Made by a program: the position numbers and the translations under genes. Under the pieces are notes generated by a model. It had not been told where the DNA came from. It saw only the letters and a list, made by a program, of their open reading frames with translations, and ran no database searches. A stretch of DNA of 6,515 nt, from assembly GCA_031278145.1 (NCBI GenBank), contig JAITLA010000131.1, positions 1 to 6,515 on the forward strand. Reading direction: 5' to 3'. Numbering within the stretch: the stretch's first letter is position 1; each line of letters begins with the position of its first letter. This DNA is from Eubacteriales Family XIII. Incertae Sedis bacterium. GTDB taxonomy: Bacteria; Bacillota_A; Clostridia; Peptostreptococcales; Anaerovoracaceae. Below are positions 1 to 5,671 of the stretch, one piece after another.

Positions 1-27
1 ACTCAGGGTTATCATGAGTGATACTAT

Positions 28-67
28 CCCCGCCGCAAGGCGGGGCTCCACTTTTTTACACTTTTTT
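28..67 (+). terminator. Hairpin with T-runs, probable intrinsic terminator of an upstream gene
   Basis: A perfect 7-bp stem (CCCCGCC at 28-34, GGCGGGG at 39-45) closes on a GCAA tetraloop and is followed by T-runs at 52-57 and 62-67. The first T-run starts six bases after the stem, which is further than in a textbook terminator. In-frame stops at 15-17 and 19-21 could be the end of an upstream plus-strand gene. On the minus strand no T-run follows the stem, so any terminator activity should be for rightward transcription. It could instead be one copy of a dispersed palindromic repeat; no second copy was seen in this window. Confidence 0.6.
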
Positions 68-113
68 CTTGCACGCCCATCCCGCATGTGCCAAAACGCG
101 GGCTTTGGGGGAA

Positions 114-290
114 GCACAGAAATCCGCTACGATGGCGCAGGTAATTGCCGCGCTGCAGCAGGCCGGCACAATAGATGGCAAGCCCGGCAATGTGTTCGAC
201 CCAAATGGCACGATTACGAGGGCTGAGATGGCGAAGATTATGGATGTCTATACGGATATTGATAGAATTCCGGTGCATGATGTGCGGTAA
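114..290 (+). pseudogene. Orphan SLH module, 5'-truncated remnant of an S-layer-homology protein
   Basis: The reading frame from about 114 to the TAA at 288-290 encodes one recognisable SLH repeat: a helix reading VIAALQQAG, then the turn GKPGNVFDP, then TITRAEMAKIM. TRAE is the hallmark SLH motif. The open frame extends back only to a stop at 15-17, and the part before about 114 overlaps the upstream hairpin and does not look like protein. The ATG at 132 has no ribosome site at normal distance; a GGGGGAAG at 107-114 is about 17 bases away. There is no signal peptide, and a lone SLH repeat would not be expected to anchor anything. The simplest reading is the 3' end of an SLH gene whose 5' part was lost by deletion or recombination. 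Base composition is less GC-rich than in the genes downstream. A short expressed peptide cannot be excluded. Confidence 0.6.
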
Positions 291-298
291 CGATTGCG

Positions 299-340
299 AA
301 AAAAAAAGTTCAAAAATGTTGCCCGGGCAACATACTTTTT
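299..340. terminator. 18-bp perfect palindrome with A/T flanks, bidirectional terminator or operator
   Basis: ATGTTGCCCGGGCAACAT at 316-333 is its own reverse complement. As RNA it can form a 7-bp stem with a CCGG loop. It is followed by ACTTTTT (334-340) on the plus strand. On the minus strand it is followed by TTTTGAAC and then a 9-T run (the complement of the A-run 299-307). The outer AAAAAGT (303-309) also pairs with ACTTTTT (334-340) across a six-base bulge. It sits 25 bases past the stop of the SLH remnant and just before the likely promoter of the four-gene operon. It could therefore end transcription from either side, or be a regulator binding site near the promoter. The sequence alone does not decide. 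Confidence 0.5.
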
Positions 341-345
341 CGGCG

Positions 346-387
346 TTTTGTTGTAAAATTGTAAAATGCGATACGGTAAAACGCGCG
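346..387 (+). promoter_or_regulatory. Candidate promoter region of the four-gene operon
   Basis: This AT-rich strip lies between the palindrome and the ribosome site of the phosphoesterase gene. It contains a direct repeat TTGTAAAA TTGTAAAA (351-358, 359-366). The repeat gives two TAAAAT boxes (354-359, 362-367), each matching the -10 consensus at five of six positions. No convincing -35 box lies 16-18 bases upstream of either; TTGTTG at 348-353 would fit only a poorer -10 box near 370-377. The position is right for the operon promoter, but the exact elements are uncertain. Confidence 0.3.
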
Positions 388-395
388 AAAGGCGG
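388..395 (+). promoter_or_regulatory. Ribosome binding site that sets the phosphoesterase start
   Basis: AAAGGCGG ends six bases before the ATG at 402. The in-frame ATG at 366 has no purine-rich site upstream and would put charged residues before the signal peptide. The start at 402 is therefore preferred. Confidence 0.65.
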
Positions 396-401
396 TCAAA
401 C

Positions 402-1634
402 ATGAAAAAGCTCGTCGTATTTTTGCTGTGCTTCCTCTGCTCCGCGCCGCCGGCCTTCGCGCTGGGCGCCACGCTCGCGCCGCCGCCGGACCCCGAAAGC
501 TTTGCGTTCTTGTATTTCGGCGATATCCAGATCGTCGAGAGCGCGGAAGCGGATTATGCCGCGTGGGAGGCGCTCGCGCGAAACGCGCTGTCCCGTCACC
601 CGGACGTCGCCTTCGCGCTGCAGGGCGGCGACATCGTGGAGAGCGGCATCGACGCGGCACAGTGGGAGGCCTTTCTCGCGGCGGCGGACAGGGCGCTCGG
701 CGACCTGCCCTTCTTCCCGACAAACGGCAACCATGAATCGAACTTCCTCAGCGGCAAGCCGGAGCTGTATCTGGAGCTGTTCGAGCTGCCCCGGAATGGC
801 CCTGCGGGATTCTTGGAGGAATTCTATTCCTTTGACTACGGCAACACGCACGTTCTCGTGCTCAACTCGTGGATCTTCTCGGGCGAGCAAAATCTGACGG
901 AGGACGCGCTTGCCGCCGTGGACGCGTGGATTGCGGCCGACCTCGCGGCCACGGACGCGCGGTGGCGGATTGCCGTGACGCATATTCCGATCTACGCCGT
1001 GCACAGCGATCTCACATCCAACAAGGCGCGGGAGCATTGGGCGCCGATCTTCGAGCGATACGGGCTCGATCTCTGCTTCGTCGGCCACCAGCAGGTGTAC
1101 AGCCGCCTGAAGCCGCTGACGGACGGCGTGGAGGACGTCGCCGACGGCGTGACCCACATCATGGGCAACGCCGGACGCAAGTTCTACGACTCCGCCGACG
1201 AAACGCTGGCCGCGCGCACGGTGTACAATACGGCGAACTATCAGCTTGTCCGCGTGGACGGCGGCGCCCTGACCGTGCAGAGCTTCGACGCGGCGGGCGC
1301 GGAATTGGATTTCGTCGCGCTGCGGCCGCGCGGGGAAAGGGCGCTGACGCGCGGCGCCTTCGTCGCGGATTTTCTGCCGGACGCGCGGCTGCTCGGTTAC
1401 GGCGGCGGGGAGTTGGGGCTCGATGCGGCGATCACGAACGAGCAGGCGGCGACGCTTCTCTGGCGAAGGGCCGGAAGCCCGGCGGCGGACGGCGGCGAGG
1501 CGGCGTCGTCTTGGGCGCGCGCCGCGTGGGCGTGGGCGTCGTCGCGGGGCCTGTTTGAGAACGCGGATCCGAAGGATCCGGTGAGCCGCGCGCAGGCTGC
1601 GCGCATTCTGCTGTTATCGGAGGTGGAGGAATGA
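402..1634 (+). CDS. Secreted calcineurin-like metallophosphoesterase with degenerate SLH tail
   Basis: The 410-aa product starts with a signal peptide (charged MKK, hydrophobic core, probable cleavage after AFA at residues 18-20). A calcineurin-like (purple acid phosphatase-like) phosphoesterase domain spans about 34-300. Visible motifs are GDIQ (D41), GGD (D77), GNHE (N110, H111), THIP (H194) and GHQQ (H229). Two usual ligands of one metal site are glutamine: Q43 where many family members have the His of D-x-H, and Q231 where GHxH has its last His. All ligands of the other site are present. The enzyme would act outside the cell on phosphate esters; the substrate cannot be inferred. Residues about 315-410 look like eroded SLH repeats (LTRGAF, AITNEQAATLL, then SSWARAAWAWA...PVSRAQAARILL), so weak wall anchoring is likely. 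It is the first gene of the operon, and its last codons carry the ribosome site for the next gene. Family assignment is firm; catalytic competence is uncertain. Confidence 0.88.
   Translation: MKKLVVFLLCFLCSAPPAFALGATLAPPPDPESFAFLYFGDIQIVESAEADYAAWEALARNALSRHPDVAFALQGGDIVESGIDAAQWEAFLAAADRALGDLPFFPTNGNHESNFLSGKPELYLELFELPRNGPAGFLEEFYSFDYGNTHVLVLNSWIFSGEQNLTEDALAAVDAWIAADLAATDARWRIAVTHIPIYAVHSDLTSNKAREHWAPIFERYGLDLCFVGHQQVYSRLKPLTDGVEDVADGVTHIMGNAGRKFYDSADETLAARTVYNTANYQLVRVDGGALTVQSFDAAGAELDFVALRPRGERALTRGAFVADFLPDARLLGYGGGELGLDAAITNEQAATLLWRRAGSPAADGGEAASSWARAAWAWASSRGLFENADPKDPVSRAQAARILLLSEVEE
1619..1623 (+). promoter_or_regulatory. Ribosome binding site for gene 2 inside the end of gene 1
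   Basis: GGAGG at 1619-1623 ends seven bases before the ATG at 1631. A second GGAGG at 1625-1629 is too close to that ATG to be the working site. Because the site lies within gene 1 and the stop and start share ATGA, translation of the two genes is probably coupled. Confidence 0.75.
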
Positions 1635-3283
1635 AGAGAATTTTTTTGGCGGCTCTGCTTGCCGCAATCCTGTTGTCCCCGCTCGTCGTTTCCGTGTCCG
1701 CAAAGACGATACCCGCCGGGCAGACGGTCGGTACCGTGCTCTTCTATTTCGTGAACGCGCAAGGGGAGGAGATCCTCGTATCGCGGATCCCCGTTTCCGA
1801 GATGGAAGCGGACATGAAGGCCGGAAAGATCGACGATACCTTGCACAATTACAGCCTGCTCGACCGGTTTGTGACGACGCTGCACCAGGAGGCGCAGGGC
1901 TTCACCGTGCAGGAATTCATCGATTACGCGCGCGAAAAATCGCCGCTTCCGGCCCTGCGGGCGCTGCCCTTGGCGCTGTCGGGTAAGTCGGAGATCAGCT
2001 TTTGGGAGATCGATCAGACGAGCTACGACGACGTGGACACCTATACCTACGCGGATTTGTACGAAACGCCGCGCTACAACTTCCCGCTGCTGTACGAATA
2101 TTGGGACTACGCGAAGCAGGACTATTATGACCCGGCGGGGCAGCTGACGCGCGAGCAGGTCATAGACCGCATCTTCGCGAGCGGGGAGCCCGAAACGGTG
2201 ATCCTCTCCGTCCGCGCCTACAGCCAGAGGTATATGGTCACGACGGAGAAATTCGGCGTCGATTACAATATGGAAAGCTATTGGCAGAACCAAAATCTGC
2301 TCGACAACGCGCGCACGATGCGCATCATGAAGCCCATGACGCGCGACGAGCTGTACGATAAGACCTCGACCGCGATGGATACGCGCTACTGGACGGCGAA
2401 CATCCGCCTGCGCCCGGAAAACGCGCCGGACACGGCGGCGCTCGGCCGGGTGGCCGCGCCGACGGCGGTCATGACGGAGGCCGGCGACAACTACTACATC
2501 CGCTTCGATTGCGCCACGCCGGACGCGACGATCCTGTACAACCACAATTTCATCTCGCCGAGCTACACCCCGACCTCGCCCTACACGGACGGCGCCGTCG
2601 CCGTGCCCAAGGAATACTTCAAGTCCGGGACGGTGACGATGACGGCGCGGGCGGTGAAGGAGGGCTTCTCCGACGCGGGCGTCGTGACGCTGACGCTCAC
2701 ATCGTCCGGCACGGAGCAAAACCCCGATACGACGCCGGCCCTCGCCGATGTGCCCGTGGGCGCGTGGTTCGAGGCGGCCGTGCAATACGTCACGGAAAAG
2801 GGCCTGTTTGACCTTACGGGCGCCAACGTCTTCTCTCCCGACGCGCCCATGACGCGCGCCATGCTCGTCACCGCGCTCTACCGCGCGGAGGCTTCGCCGA
2901 GCGTTGCGCTGACGGACGCCTTTTCGGACGTGACGCGGGGGACGCCTCTTTCGGCGGCCGTTTCGTGGGCCCGGGACGCGGGCATCGTGAGCGGCTTGGG
3001 CGACGGGACCTTCGGCCCCGAAGCCTCCATCACGCGCGAGCAGATTGCGGCGATGCTGTTCCGTTACGCGCGCCACATCGGCGCGGACACGCGCGCCGCG
3101 GGCGATCTCGCCGGCTTCACCGACGCGAACGCGATTGCGGACTGGGCGACGGAAGCCCTCGCCTGGGCGACCGGCGCGGGGGTCATAAACGGCATGGGCG
3201 ACGGCGCCGTCGCGCCAAAGGGGACGGCGAGCAGGGCGCAGGTTGCGCAGATGCTGTTCAATTTTGGCTCCGTCCAAAATTGA
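1631..3283 (+). CDS. Secreted SLH-anchored protein with unassigned N-terminal domain and chitobiase-like module
   Basis: The 550-aa product has a signal peptide (MKR, long hydrophobic stretch, probable cleavage after residue 24, VSA-K). Residues about 25-272 form a domain I cannot name with confidence. It is shared with the next gene: GFTVQEFIDY, then TYADLYETPRYNF, then a C-terminal ANIRLRPE strand. The layout loosely recalls the sulfite-oxidase/molybdopterin-binding-type fold seen in some clostridial surface proteins, which is an inference only. Residues about 276-357 resemble a chitobiase/hexosaminidase C-terminal-like beta-sandwich (ATILYNH core, AVKEGFSDAGVVTLTL). Three SLH repeats follow at about 372-422, 431-485 and 496-546, with MTRAM, ITREQ and ASRAQ in the TRAE position. 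The protein should sit on the outside of the wall, probably bound to secondary wall polymer. Its start overlaps gene 1 by four bases. No catalytic residues are recognisable, so a binding or structural role is at least as likely as an enzyme. Confidence 0.87.
   Translation: MKRIFLAALLAAILLSPLVVSVSAKTIPAGQTVGTVLFYFVNAQGEEILVSRIPVSEMEADMKAGKIDDTLHNYSLLDRFVTTLHQEAQGFTVQEFIDYAREKSPLPALRALPLALSGKSEISFWEIDQTSYDDVDTYTYADLYETPRYNFPLLYEYWDYAKQDYYDPAGQLTREQVIDRIFASGEPETVILSVRAYSQRYMVTTEKFGVDYNMESYWQNQNLLDNARTMRIMKPMTRDELYDKTSTAMDTRYWTANIRLRPENAPDTAALGRVAAPTAVMTEAGDNYYIRFDCATPDATILYNHNFISPSYTPTSPYTDGAVAVPKEYFKSGTVTMTARAVKEGFSDAGVVTLTLTSSGTEQNPDTTPALADVPVGAWFEAAVQYVTEKGLFDLTGANVFSPDAPMTRAMLVTALYRAEASPSVALTDAFSDVTRGTPLSAAVSWARDAGIVSGLGDGTFGPEASITREQIAAMLFRYARHIGADTRAAGDLAGFTDANAIADWATEALAWATGAGVINGMGDGAVAPKGTASRAQVAQMLFNFGSVQN
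2841..3257 (+). repeat. SLH-coding direct repeat, copy 1 (in gene 2)
   Basis: This stretch aligns without gaps to 5214-5630 at a constant offset of 2373 bases. By hand count there are about 51 differences in 417 bases (about 88% identity). The first 48 bases (2841-2888) are identical, and 2941-3140 differs at only about 13 of 200 positions. It codes for most of the three SLH repeats. Confidence 0.85.
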
Positions 3284-3337
3284 AGCGCCAAAGGCGCACT
3301 TCAATTACCACATGGAATAGTTTTGATTGAAGTTTTT
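3279..3337 (+). promoter_or_regulatory. Two mutually exclusive hairpins between genes 2 and 3, possible attenuator
   Basis: Hairpin A spans 3279-3305: ATTGAAG-CGCC pairs with GGCGC-(AC bulge)-TTCAAT around an AAA loop, giving 11 bp and including the gene 2 stop codon. Hairpin B uses the same right arm: 3298-3307 pairs with 3324-3333 (ten pairs, one of them G-U) and is followed by TTTT (3334-3337). B has the shape of a weak terminator, and A would prevent it. A ribosome finishing gene 2 would cover the left arm of A and so favour B. The B loop holds a minimal ORF ATG-GAA-TAG (3312-3320) without a ribosome site. The pairings are visible in the sequence; function is inferred. A could simply be an mRNA-stabilising hairpin. 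Confidence 0.4.
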
Positions 3338-3358
3338 GAGGCCGACTTGAAAACCATC

Positions 3359-3366
3359 GGGGAGGG
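3359..3366 (+). promoter_or_regulatory. Ribosome binding site that sets the gene 3 start
   Basis: GGGGAGGG ends four bases before the ATG at 3371. An in-frame TTG at 3323 has no ribosome site and would place 16 unlikely residues ahead of the MKKR signal peptide, so 3371 is preferred. Confidence 0.65.
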
Positions 3367-3370
3367 TCCC

Positions 3371-5650
3371 ATGAAAAAACGCCTGTTTGCAATGTTCCTC
3401 GTCCTGGCCGCGCTGCTTTCGGCCGCCTCGTTCGCCTCCGCGAAGACCTTGGAATCGGCGAGGGCGGAAAACGTCTTTTTCTACGCCTCGGACGCCGAGG
3501 GCAAGGCGATCCTGCTCAAGGTCATCCCCTTCGACGATCTGAAGGCGCTCGCGCACGGGCGGGAGGATGGAAAGAACTACAGCATTTCCTCGACGGACAA
3601 CTATCCGACGACGCAGTATTGCGAGGCGCGCGGCTTCACGGTGCCGGAGCTCGTCGCATACGTCAAGCGCGTCACGGGCGTTGCGGGCGCGGAAGCAATC
3701 GGCTTTTCCGGCGGCGACACGATCCGGCTGATGGCGACCGACAGCTACGGCAACTACAACCGCAGCTGGACCTATGACGAGCTTTACGGCGTGCCGCGCT
3801 ACTATTTCGAGGGCCTGTTTGACGCGAAGACGGGCTGGAACACGAGCTGGGAGATCGCGGGCGAGGACGACAGCAAATTCGGCGTGACGCTCGACGCGTA
3901 CAACGCGCGTTACAAGGCTTCGGATCCCTACTACGAGGACAAGCGCGCCGTGTTTGCGGGCGGCCTGCGCACCGAGCCGATCCTCGCTGCGGAATCGTTT
4001 TCCGGGCGCACGACGACGGCGGTGCTCGTCGCGTCCACGGAGATCGGCATTGCGGACCAAATCGCGGCAAACGGCGGCACGGCCGAGGGTAGCCTGCGCG
4101 ATATGCTTGCGGACACGTGGTCGCTGCGCCTGTCCCTGCCGATGACGGAGGCGGATTTGATGGCGGCGCACCGCACGGCCTTCGACAACTTCAAGTGGAT
4201 CTACAATCTGCGGCTCGATATGGAACAGGCGCCGAAGCTGCGCTCCCTCGGCGCGGTCGCGGAGCCCGTCGCAAGCGTGTCCGCGCGCGGCGACGCGCTT
4301 GTGATCGAGATCGCCTGCGCGACGGAGGGCGCGTCGATCTATTACTCCTTTGACGGCGCGCCGCAGATCCCGTACACGGGACCCGTGACCGTCGACATCG
4401 CGGGCCGCGACCTCGCCGCCGATCCCGTGGCCTTCTATATGACGGCGGTCCGGGAGGGCTTTTCCGACGCGGGCGTCATCACGGTGAAATACCCCGGCCT
4501 CGCGCCCGCGTTCCAAACGCTCTACAGCGGCATGGCGGGCGAGGCGCTGCGCTTCGCGGCGCAGGACGGGGTCGCCGCGTCCGACTGGGCGGCGTGGACG
4601 GAGGCGCTGAACTTCGTCACGCTGAAGACGCAGTCCGCGGACGCCTATGTCCGCGTGGCCGATGAAGACCTGCGCTTCGAGGCGGATCCGCGGGCAATCG
4701 TCTTTGACGGCGCGCTGTTTTCGGAAACGGGCGCCTACGGCTTCGTGTTCCACGCGACGAGCTACGCGGACAAGTCCGCCTCCGTGACGATAAAGAAGCC
4801 CGCGCCCGCGATCACGCCGCCCTCGGACGCGAAAATCGGCGTGCCGGCGCTCTTTGGATTTGACGACGCGAGCTATCAGGACGGTTTGACGGTCTATGTC
4901 AAGACGCCGGACGGCGCGGAGGCGATGCTGCCGACAAACCGCATCGACAGGACGCGGCAAGGAAGCGTCCTGATCGGCGCCGCCTGCTTCGATTTGGACG
5001 CGCCCGCAATCGACGCGCCGGGGAGCTACGGCTTCAGCTTCGTCAACAACCGCTTCGAGCCGGGAACGGTGGAGCTGACGGTGAACTTCGCGCCGGGCCC
5101 GGGGCCGGCCCCCGCGGATGTGAAGGCAAGCGACTGGTATTACAACGCGGCGCGCTACGTTACGGGCGAGAATCTGTTTGACGCCTATGACGAGGCGGGC
5201 GCCTTCGGCGGAAACGCGCCCATGACGCGCGCCATGCTCGTCACCGCGCTCTACCGCGCGGCGGCCTCGCCCGATGTCGCGCCGTCGCAGGCCTTTTCCG
5301 ACGTGCCGGCGGGGACGCCCCTTTCGGCGGCCGTTTCGTGGGCGCGGGACGCGGGCATCGTGAGCGGCATGGGCGACGGGACCTTCGGTCCCGAGGCCTC
5401 CGTCACGCGCGAGCAGATTACGGCGATGCTGTTCCGTTACGCGCGCCACACCGGCGCGGACACGCGCGCCGCAGGCGATCTCACCGTCTTCGCCGACGCG
5501 GACGCGATTGCGGCCTGGGCGCGGGAAGCCCTCGCTTGGGCGGTCGGCGCACGCATCGTGAACGGCATGGGCGACGGCTCCGTCGCGCCGCGCGGCACGG
5601 CGACGCGGGCGCAGGTCGCGCAGATGCTGCTCGATTACGGCAGAGTGTGA
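3371..5650 (+). CDS. Large secreted SLH-anchored protein, paralog of the preceding gene with extra Ig-like modules
   Basis: The 759-aa product has a signal peptide (MKKR, hydrophobic core, probable cleavage after residue 24, ASA-K). Residues about 25-293 match the unassigned domain of the preceding protein: GFTVPELVAY, TYDELYGVPRYYF, TEPILAAESF, then IYNLRLDM. A chitobiase-C-terminal-like module spans about 297-375 (GASIYYSFDGAPQIPYTGPV, AVREGFSDAGVITV). Two further beta-rich modules occupy about 377-479 and 480-573 and are absent from the paralog. The first ends GAYGFVFHATSYADKSASVTI, like the close of DUF1533/haemoglobin-interacting-type domains; this is a weak resemblance. A Pro/Gly linker (574-581) leads to three SLH repeats at about 582-632, 642-696 and 707-757 (MTRAM, VTREQ, ATRAQ). 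The expected location is the cell wall surface. No catalytic site is recognised; ligand binding is a reasonable guess. It is third in the operon, and its stop lies 21 bases before the methyltransferase start. Confidence 0.87.
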   Translation: MKKRLFAMFLVLAALLSAASFASAKTLESARAENVFFYASDAEGKAILLKVIPFDDLKALAHGREDGKNYSISSTDNYPTTQYCEARGFTVPELVAYVKRVTGVAGAEAIGFSGGDTIRLMATDSYGNYNRSWTYDELYGVPRYYFEGLFDAKTGWNTSWEIAGEDDSKFGVTLDAYNARYKASDPYYEDKRAVFAGGLRTEPILAAESFSGRTTTAVLVASTEIGIADQIAANGGTAEGSLRDMLADTWSLRLSLPMTEADLMAAHRTAFDNFKWIYNLRLDMEQAPKLRSLGAVAEPVASVSARGDALVIEIACATEGASIYYSFDGAPQIPYTGPVTVDIAGRDLAADPVAFYMTAVREGFSDAGVITVKYPGLAPAFQTLYSGMAGEALRFAAQDGVAASDWAAWTEALNFVTLKTQSADAYVRVADEDLRFEADPRAIVFDGALFSETGAYGFVFHATSYADKSASVTIKKPAPAITPPSDAKIGVPALFGFDDASYQDGLTVYVKTPDGAEAMLPTNRIDRTRQGSVLIGAACFDLDAPAIDAPGSYGFSFVNNRFEPGTVELTVNFAPGPGPAPADVKASDWYYNAARYVTGENLFDAYDEAGAFGGNAPMTRAMLVTALYRAAASPDVAPSQAFSDVPAGTPLSAAVSWARDAGIVSGMGDGTFGPEASVTREQITAMLFRYARHTGADTRAAGDLTVFADADAIAAWAREALAWAVGARIVNGMGDGSVAPRGTATRAQVAQMLLDYGRV
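5214..5630 (+). repeat. SLH-coding direct repeat, copy 2 (in gene 3)
   Basis: This is the partner of 2841-3257, colinear and without gaps. The differences cluster in the spacer between SLH repeats 1 and 2 and at the far 3' end, while the middle 200 bases are about 93% identical by hand count. Confidence 0.85.
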
Positions 5651-5660
5651 TTGTGGTATT

Positions 5661-5667
5661 GGGGGGA
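5661..5667 (+). promoter_or_regulatory. Ribosome binding site that sets the methyltransferase start
   Basis: GGGGGGA ends four bases before the ATG at 5672. A TTG at 5651 is in frame but lies directly after the gene 3 stop with no site of its own. The start at 5672 is therefore preferred. Confidence 0.6.
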
Positions 5668-5671
5668 CCGA

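Noticed and set aside
81..108. Inverted repeat CCCGC / GCGGG with a 12-base loop
   Set aside because: The stem is short and the loop long, with no T-run after it; this is expected by chance in GC-rich DNA.
366..401. Upstream ATG at 366 as the start of the phosphoesterase
   Set aside because: There is no ribosome site before it, it overlaps the likely promoter, and it would add 12 charged residues ahead of a normal signal peptide that begins at 402.
402..461. Lipoprotein signal in the phosphoesterase (Cys10, Cys13)
   Set aside because: The cysteines lie inside the hydrophobic core and too close to the N-terminus for a lipobox; the AFA site at 18-20 fits signal peptidase I.
1397..3304. Minus-strand open frame of 635 codons opposite gene 2
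   Set aside because: Same reasons: low-complexity arginine-rich translation antisense to a well-supported gene, and its N- and C-terminal parts have no recognisable motif.
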